From Saccharofermentans sp. (lineage in GTDB: Bacteria; Bacillota; Clostridia; Saccharofermentanales; Saccharofermentanaceae), in the NCBI GenBank assembly GCA_024403695.1, contig JAKSRI010000002.1, positions 98,233-162,232 of the forward strand: a stretch of DNA of 64,000 nucleotides, in the 5' to 3' direction. Below the pieces are notes generated by a model. The model made no database searches. It saw only the letters and a list, made by a program, of their open reading frames with translations, and had not been told where the DNA came from. Below are positions 59,679 to 64,000 of this stretch, in pieces. How positions within the stretch are numbered: the first letter of the stretch is position 1; each line of letters opens with the position of its first letter. Both the position numbers and the translations under genes were made by a program.

Positions 59679-61385
59679 ATGTCGAGTAATGATAATAAAC
59701 AGTGGTTTCAGAAGAGTGATAACAAGAATTCTGGTAAGCCCTTAAAGAAACCTGTAAACAAGAATGCAAAAGCACCTCAGAAAACTCCTGGCAAGAAACC
59801 TGTTGGGAAGCCATCTGCTGGAAAACCATCTGCAGGAAAGCCATCTGCAGGGGTGCCTGCTAATAAAAAAACTAGCGCACCTAGTTTCCCAACGACTAAG
59901 CCAATACCAAATGCAGCGACAAAGGTATCGCCAAAATCGACTGCAAAGGTTGCCCCTAAGGGTAAGCTTAAGAAGAAAAAGAAGTTATTTAAATCTAGCA
60001 AGAGGTTCGAGAAGAAAACAGTTGCTCCAGTTAATAACGAGCCAAAGCAGAAGGTTAATGTTACACCTGTTAAGCCTGCAGCAAAGCCAGTGAACAAGAC
60101 TCGTCACAAGAGAGCAAAACTTAAGGGAATTAAGCTTGCGCTTGTCTCCATTGTAGTCGTGCTTATGGCTGTTGGTGTTATGATTTTTACAGTTCATCAC
60201 CTCTTGAAGTTCTTTGCTGTAAAACCAGAGATGTCATTTATCGAGAAGGGCGCGATTGAGCATACAATTGGCGCGAAGGCTCTTATCGTTAGAAGTGAGA
60301 CGGTTATTAACACTACTGCTACAGGTGACCTTGTTACACAGACTACAGAGGGAAGCCGTGTTTATTCCGGACAGAGAGTAGCTCTCGTAGTTCCTGAGGA
60401 TATGCAGAGTGTAGTATCTAACCTTCGTAACACACAGTCTCAGATTTCTGAGGTTCAGCAGGACCTTATCGCAGAAGGGTCAGCACCTGGTGCGGATGAT
60501 ATTTACAAAGATATTAATGAGGGTCTTATACCTATCGTTGATATGATCAGACTTGATTCCATGGATGGAAATGTTTCAGATATGGCTTCTTATATGTCAT
60601 CTATTTCTGTATTGATTAACCAGAGAGAAAGTGAGCTTTCTGAACTTAAGTTTGATGATGAGAGATTAAGAGAACTTCGTGCTGATGAGACAAGTTATGA
60701 GAATCAGCTTCAGAAGAGTTCAGCTCCTATTATGACTAATAAGCCAGGAATCATATCATTTAAGTTGGATGGACTCGAGCAGGAATTGTCATTTAACCTT
60801 CTTCTCGAAGCAGATCCTTCTGTAATAAAAGAGTATATTAATTCCTCTACAGGTCTTATTACATCTGATTTGTATATCGAGGCTAATGAGAGTGTTGCCA
60901 GAATAGCAAGTAACGAGGAACAGTATATCGCAGTTTATCTGAAGAAAAAGGATGCATCTGTATCTGCGTTCCAGGTTGGTACACTTCATACTCTTAACGT
61001 TAGATCCGAGGGTATTAGTATTGGTAAGTGCAAGGTCGAGAGATGTGTGTCTTCTGATGATGGAATGCTCATCATTTTTAGCACTACACACTACGTAGAG
61101 GATCTTCTCGATTTGAGAACAGCTGATATCGAGATTGTTATTACAGAGACATCTGGTCTCAGAGTACCTACAGGTGCTCTAGTGAATCCAGATTACAGTA
61201 GAGGTATTGCTACAATTTATCTTAATAATCAGGGCTTTGCCGATGAGGTAGGCGTAATTATCGAGGACTATGACAGAGAGTTTGCTATTATTTCACCTAT
61301 AGGAGATAGCAATACTCCTAATACACAGTCGGTTATTATTACTAACCCAGAGTCCATAAAACCTGGAGAAAAGGTGGATAAGTAA
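59679..61385 (+). CDS. HlyD-like membrane-anchored protein of the YggS/SepF gene group
   Basis: A 568-residue protein. The first 150 residues are very basic and low in complexity (Lys/Pro/Ala), with tandem copies of GKPSA (near residues 46-60). One transmembrane helix follows (about 155-180). The extracellular part (185-568) has an HlyD-like barrel-hairpin with a coiled coil around 245-340 and a beta-rich end. This kind of protein precedes yggS and sepF in many Clostridia, so a link to cell division or envelope assembly is likely. It abuts YggS with no gap. Confidence 0.68.
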   Translation: MSSNDNKQWFQKSDNKNSGKPLKKPVNKNAKAPQKTPGKKPVGKPSAGKPSAGKPSAGVPANKKTSAPSFPTTKPIPNAATKVSPKSTAKVAPKGKLKKKKKLFKSSKRFEKKTVAPVNNEPKQKVNVTPVKPAAKPVNKTRHKRAKLKGIKLALVSIVVVLMAVGVMIFTVHHLLKFFAVKPEMSFIEKGAIEHTIGAKALIVRSETVINTTATGDLVTQTTEGSRVYSGQRVALVVPEDMQSVVSNLRNTQSQISEVQQDLIAEGSAPGADDIYKDINEGLIPIVDMIRLDSMDGNVSDMASYMSSISVLINQRESELSELKFDDERLRELRADETSYENQLQKSSAPIMTNKPGIISFKLDGLEQELSFNLLLEADPSVIKEYINSSTGLITSDLYIEANESVARIASNEEQYIAVYLKKKDASVSAFQVGTLHTLNVRSEGISIGKCKVERCVSSDDGMLIIFSTTHYVEDLLDLRTADIEIVITETSGLRVPTGALVNPDYSRGIATIYLNNQGFADEVGVIIEDYDREFAIISPIGDSNTPNTQSVIITNPESIKPGEKVDK

Positions 61386-62123
61386 ATGGAGTATGATTTC
61401 TCAACAGAGTTAATGTCATCAATGAAGGAGCGTGCCGATAAGGTACGCGCTTCTATTGTCGAAATATGTAACGAGTGCGGACGTAACCCAGACGAGGTAA
61501 CACTTGTGGGCGTGTCTAAAGTGTTTCCGGTAGAGTATGCGGAGGCAGCTGTTGCAGGCGGACTAATTGACCTTGGTGAGAATCGTGTTCAGGAGTTGGT
61601 GCCAAAGTATGAGAGGCTTTCTGAACTTGGACTTAATCCTAACTGGCATCTTATCGGCACACTTCAGAAAAATAAAGTTAAATATATTATTGGTAAAACA
61701 CATCTTATTCATTCAGTTAATACTGTTGACCTAGCTCAGGAAATTTCTAAGAGATCTAGTGCTGCCGGAATTGTGTCAGATATTCTCCTTCAGGCAAATG
61801 TGTCAGGAGAGGAGAGTAAGCATGGCTTTGCTCCAGATGAGTTGAAGGGTGTAATAGAGACTGTATCTGGTATGGATGGTGTTCGTATTAGAGGTCTTAT
61901 GACAATGGCTCCAATCCAGGAGTATGACGGTCAGGCTCGTAAAGTGTTCGAACAGACAAGAGAAATATATGAAGCTCTTAAGGGCGAGAATAAGGACCCT
62001 GAAATATGGAATATTCTGTCTATGGGAATGAGTCAGGACTATAAATATGCCATCATGGAGGGCTCTACTCATATCAGAATCGGAACAGCCATCTTTGGAG
62101 ACCGTAATACTGTAAACTCTTGA
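61386..62123 (+). CDS. PLP homeostasis protein YggS/PLPBP
   Basis: A 245-residue single-barrel PLP protein. LVGVSKVFPVEYAEAA (near 40) holds the PLP lysine; GENRVQELVPKYE and WHLIGTLQKNKVKYI are signature elements; GLMTMAPI and LSMGMSQDYKYAI (near 215) bind the phosphate. It has no known catalytic activity and is thought to balance free PLP and amino acid pools. It starts directly after the HlyD-like gene and lies before sepF in a conserved order. Confidence 0.92.
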   Translation: MEYDFSTELMSSMKERADKVRASIVEICNECGRNPDEVTLVGVSKVFPVEYAEAAVAGGLIDLGENRVQELVPKYERLSELGLNPNWHLIGTLQKNKVKYIIGKTHLIHSVNTVDLAQEISKRSSAAGIVSDILLQANVSGEESKHGFAPDELKGVIETVSGMDGVRIRGLMTMAPIQEYDGQARKVFEQTREIYEALKGENKDPEIWNILSMGMSQDYKYAIMEGSTHIRIGTAIFGDRNTVNS

Positions 62124-62209
62124 TATTGCTACATTTGTAACAATGATACATTGTTATGTTACAGAAAAATGTCCAAAGTTTTCCTTTAATTACATGTGCC
62201 CAAATTTCA

Positions 62210-62238
62210 TTGATTTGAATTATTCATATATGTATATT
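62210..62238 (+). promoter_or_regulatory. sepF promoter
   Basis: TTGATT (62210-62215), 17 bases, TATATT (62233-62238). Upstream, TAACAAT/ATTGTTA (near 62136-62154) forms a hairpin without a T tract, so sepF may have both its own and read-through transcription. Confidence 0.55.
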
Positions 62239-62309
62239 CTAACCATACTTTTTAAACCACGCGGGTTCTTTGTGGTATTTCGATATTAAATTTAGGAGGA
62301 TACAAAAGT

Positions 62310-62804
62310 ATGGGTAAGTTTTCTGATTTCGTTAAGAAGCTTTATGATGTAGAGGAAGAAAGCTACGACGAGAACGAGTATTATGAGAGTGACTATCAGG
62401 AGGAATCATACACTGATTACGAGCAGCCAGTAGCTCAGTACACAGAGTATGAGGATGTTCCTTATCAGGCAGAGCAGGCAGCTTTCCAGCAGCCAGTAGC
62501 AGTTGCTACACCAGTTGCTCCAAAGGCAGCAGCAACAGTTATCATGCTCACCCCATATGACATCAGAACAAGTCAGGTTGTTTGCGATCACATTCGTGAG
62601 GGTCACATCGTAATTTGTAACCTTACACCAAATGCTAATAATCAGCGTGTTGTTGACTATATCTCTGGTGCAGTTTTCGCACTTGATGGTAAGATTGAGC
62701 CAACACCAGTTAAGACAACTTTCGTATGCACACCAAAGCAGGTTGAGCTTATTGTTGATTCTGCTGCAGGTGAAGAGTCCCAGACAAAGGTTTCTGCTCT
62801 CTAA
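62310..62804 (+). CDS. sepF: Cell division protein SepF
   Basis: A 164-residue protein: a short amphipathic N-terminus (MGKFSDFVKKLYDV) for membrane binding, an acidic Tyr/Glu/Gln-rich linker (15-70), and the SepF domain (about 75-160; VIMLTPYDIRTSQVVCDHIR, NQRVVDYISGAVFALDGKI). It polymerises and ties FtsZ to the membrane at the division site. RBS AGGAGG precedes the ATG. It ends in a strong terminator. Confidence 0.92.
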   Translation: MGKFSDFVKKLYDVEEESYDENEYYESDYQEESYTDYEQPVAQYTEYEDVPYQAEQAAFQQPVAVATPVAPKAAATVIMLTPYDIRTSQVVCDHIREGHIVICNLTPNANNQRVVDYISGAVFALDGKIEPTPVKTTFVCTPKQVELIVDSAAGEESQTKVSAL

Positions 62805-62828
62805 TTTATAAGAAATTATAAAGATAAT

Positions 62829-62860
62829 AAGACTCGGGTTTTATACTCGAGTCTTTTTTT
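62829..62860 (+). terminator. sepF terminator
   Basis: AAGACTCGGGT with ACTCGAGTCTT (one offset), then seven T. Confidence 0.83.
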
Positions 62861-62903
62861 GTCTAATTATACGGAGGTGAAATATATCTTTGGAGCGTAT
62901 GTT

Positions 62904-63524
62904 ATGAAGAGTTCAGATCGCGAAGTTATATTTGACTATATTTTTTCTATTGCTGAGACAGTTAAGCGTGAAGGCGCTGCTTTGGTAGAAATTCTTGATT
63001 ATCCTGAAGATAGTGAAGAAGTATCTCGTAAAGTAACTGCTCTTGAGACTGAGGCGGATTCTGTATTCCACGATATTGCATTGTTTTATCAGAACGGAAA
63101 TCTTGCCAGAGATCCTGAGGCAATAACACTTCTAGATGTTGCTAGAGGCGTTGAAGGATGCTCAGATGCAATTGATCAGCTCGCTATGGATTTCTATAGA
63201 TATAATGTTACTGAGATTACCGACGAGATTTATTCTTTGTTAATGAATATCATGAGAGCATCTAACAAGTTGATTGAGCTTATGTTCTCGATTAAGAAGA
63301 TGGACAAACTCGATCCTCCAATTAAGTATGTAATGGAGCTTGATGCATTTAAGGTAGAAGCTGAGAAGATATATAACGAGAATATGCGTAATCTTTTCAC
63401 ATTGGAGAAAGATGCTATTGAGATTATCCGTTGGAAATCAATATATGAGTCATTCAGAGCTACATTTGCATCATATGAGAATGTTGCAGATGTCAGTGCA
63501 AAAATGGTTTTCTTCGCTAACTAA
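62904..63524 (+). CDS. PhoU-like DUF47-family protein
   Basis: A 206-residue all-helical protein of the DUF47/PhoU-like type: VIFDYIFSIAETVKREGAAL near 8, ALETEADSVFHDIALFY near 50 and ARGVEGCSDAIDQLAMDFY near 90, with the acidic pairs that bind metals in PhoU. Such proteins usually go with a PiT phosphate permease, but none is adjacent. The ATG at 62904 follows TGGAG. A strong GGAGG at 62873 could serve an upstream start (GTG 62877, nine codons longer), so the start is uncertain. Confidence 0.75.
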   Translation: MKSSDREVIFDYIFSIAETVKREGAALVEILDYPEDSEEVSRKVTALETEADSVFHDIALFYQNGNLARDPEAITLLDVARGVEGCSDAIDQLAMDFYRYNVTEITDEIYSLLMNIMRASNKLIELMFSIKKMDKLDPPIKYVMELDAFKVEAEKIYNENMRNLFTLEKDAIEIIRWKSIYESFRATFASYENVADVSAKMVFFAN

Positions 63525-63527
63525 AGT

Positions 63528-63556
63528 AAAGGCTGCTGATGCAGCCTTTTCTTTTG
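63528..63556 (+). terminator. Terminator of the PhoU-like gene
   Basis: AAAGGCTGC, loop TGAT, GCAGCCTTT, then TCTTTT. Confidence 0.82.
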
Positions 63557-63663
63557 CTTTTAAAAAGAACAAATATTCTTTTGGGATTTATTGAAGTGTA
63601 CAATAAAACGGACACGTATAGGTGTATACTCCAATCATAATAAAAACAAAGGAGAAACTTATT

Positions 63664-63813
63664 ATGAAAAGAGTTTATGGCGTTGAAGAATCTTATGAAG
63701 GAATGATTTACAGACTTAAGGAGTCCAGAGAATATGGAAGACTTAGTTGCTATGATGATGAAGAGTGGTGTCTTCGCGATGATCCTGATTTTGATGATGT
63801 GAGGGCAGCGTAA
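63664..63813 (+). CDS. Small acidic protein of unknown function (49 residues)
   Basis: A 49-residue protein with AAAGGAG 9 bases before the ATG. It is rich in Asp, Glu, Tyr and Arg, has no membrane helix and holds two cysteines (RLSCYDDEEWCLRDD). No family was recognised. It lies between two terminator-like hairpins, so it is likely monocistronic. Confidence 0.55.
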   Translation: MKRVYGVEESYEGMIYRLKESREYGRLSCYDDEEWCLRDDPDFDDVRAA

Positions 63814-63833
63814 TTTTAATACTGATTAAAAAA

Positions 63834-63970
63834 CCCTCCCTATTTAGTTAATCTAAGCGGGGAGGGAATGTGGTTTAACTAAATCACGCAAGAATTCCCC
63901 TACTTCAAGGAGCGAGTATGTAGTCTTCGAGCTAAACGTATCTATAATCGAGCGAGTAAGCAGGGGATGA
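63834..63970. other. Structured element with pseudoknot-like pairing at the right edge
   Basis: CCCTCCC (63834-63840) pairs with GGGAGGG (63860-63866). The loop of that hairpin, ATTTAGTTAA (63842-63851), is perfectly complementary to TTAACTAAAT (63875-63884), which gives an H-type pseudoknot or two exclusive hairpins. Next, GAATTCCCCT (63892 on) can pair with AGGGG-ATG-AATT (to 63973), and GAGCGAGTA is repeated at 63910 and 63950. On the minus strand the first hairpin is followed by TTTTTT and could be a terminator. It may be a non-coding RNA, a leader of the gene beginning at 63985, or the end of a mobile element. Confidence 0.5.
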
Positions 63971-63984
63971 ATTGCAAGGAAAAT

Positions 63985-64000
63985 ATGTCTAAAGGACAAA
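63985..64000 (+). CDS. Possible start of a gene continuing past the window
   Basis: ATG TCT AAA GGA CAA (MSKGQ) with AAGGA 6 bases upstream. Only five codons are inside the window, so the product cannot be named and the frame may not be real. Confidence 0.25.

Noticed and set aside
59800..59870. CRISPR-like tandem repeat
   Set aside because: The repeats are 15-base, in-frame GKPSA codons in a low-complexity protein region, with no spacers.
63872..64000. Minus-strand frame open from the window edge (about 42 codons)
   Set aside because: Could be the end of a gene, but it overlaps strong inverted repeats and has no family signal; too short to call without sequence beyond 64000.

Overview
The window looks like a chromosomal segment of a low-GC, anaerobic Firmicute, most likely a member of the Lachnospiraceae. 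The signs are Clostridia-type gene pairs (a B12-binding radical SAM protein with its DUF2344 partner; an HlyD-like protein, YggS and SepF in a row), a T-box upstream of an aspartyl-tRNA synthetase, Rnf-type genes, DUF4214 surface modules, strong Shine-Dalgarno sites and many extended -10 (TGnTATAAT) promoters. No rRNA, CRISPR array, prophage or complete insertion sequence is visible. The genus cannot be fixed from the sequence alone.

Layout. 1-2170: the end of a TetR-type regulator and a DUF975/CmpB membrane protein. 2173-12719: a tightly packed, co-directional cell-surface polysaccharide cluster (five soluble or membrane-tailed glycosyltransferases, a pyruvyl transferase, a flippase, a GT-C-like membrane enzyme and an acyltransferase). 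12746-18360: a Bce-type peptide-antibiotic sensing and detoxification module (response regulator, intramembrane-sensing kinase, GNAT, ABC ATPase, large FtsX permease). A small hydrophobic toxin gene with type I toxin-antitoxin architecture lies inside it, and a near-perfect BceR box precedes the ABC genes. 18446-20342: a small membrane peptide, an unrecognised acidic protein and a single-domain RelA/SpoT-type alarmone synthetase. 20397-25900: ilvE, zinc-ribbon proteins, a candidate structured small RNA, a NYN-type protein and an ABC-F antibiotic-resistance protein behind a transcription attenuator with leader peptides. 25901-30786: an HPr-like protein without the phospho-histidine motif, a glycosyltransferase with a probable leaderless mRNA, and a T-box-controlled aspS followed by mtaB.

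30882-42142: a secreted DUF4214 protein, the radical SAM pair, a MarR/acyl-carrier-protein/diacylglycerol-kinase/EAL operon, PlsC and an acyl-CoA synthetase. 42287-49901: addB, addA and tadA. 50125-56701: a zinc-ribbon membrane protein, rpoD, and a reduced Rnf-like operon (C, D and an FMN-binding G-like subunit, then an unrecognised roughly 10-helix membrane protein). 56734-64000: tRNA-Arg(CCT), YhaM, a DtxR-type regulator divergent from a methionine-gamma-lyase-family gene, the HlyD-like/YggS/SepF group, a PhoU-like protein, a small acidic protein, and a structured element at the right edge.

The observations most worth a second look are the reduced Rnf-like operon, the type I toxin locus with long inverted repeats inside the Bce module, the attenuator with overlapping leader peptides upstream of the ABC-F gene, the T-box with an asparagine (AAC) specifier in front of an AspRS carrying the non-discriminating histidine, the candidate small RNA at 23238-23348, and the pseudoknot-like element at 63834-63970.
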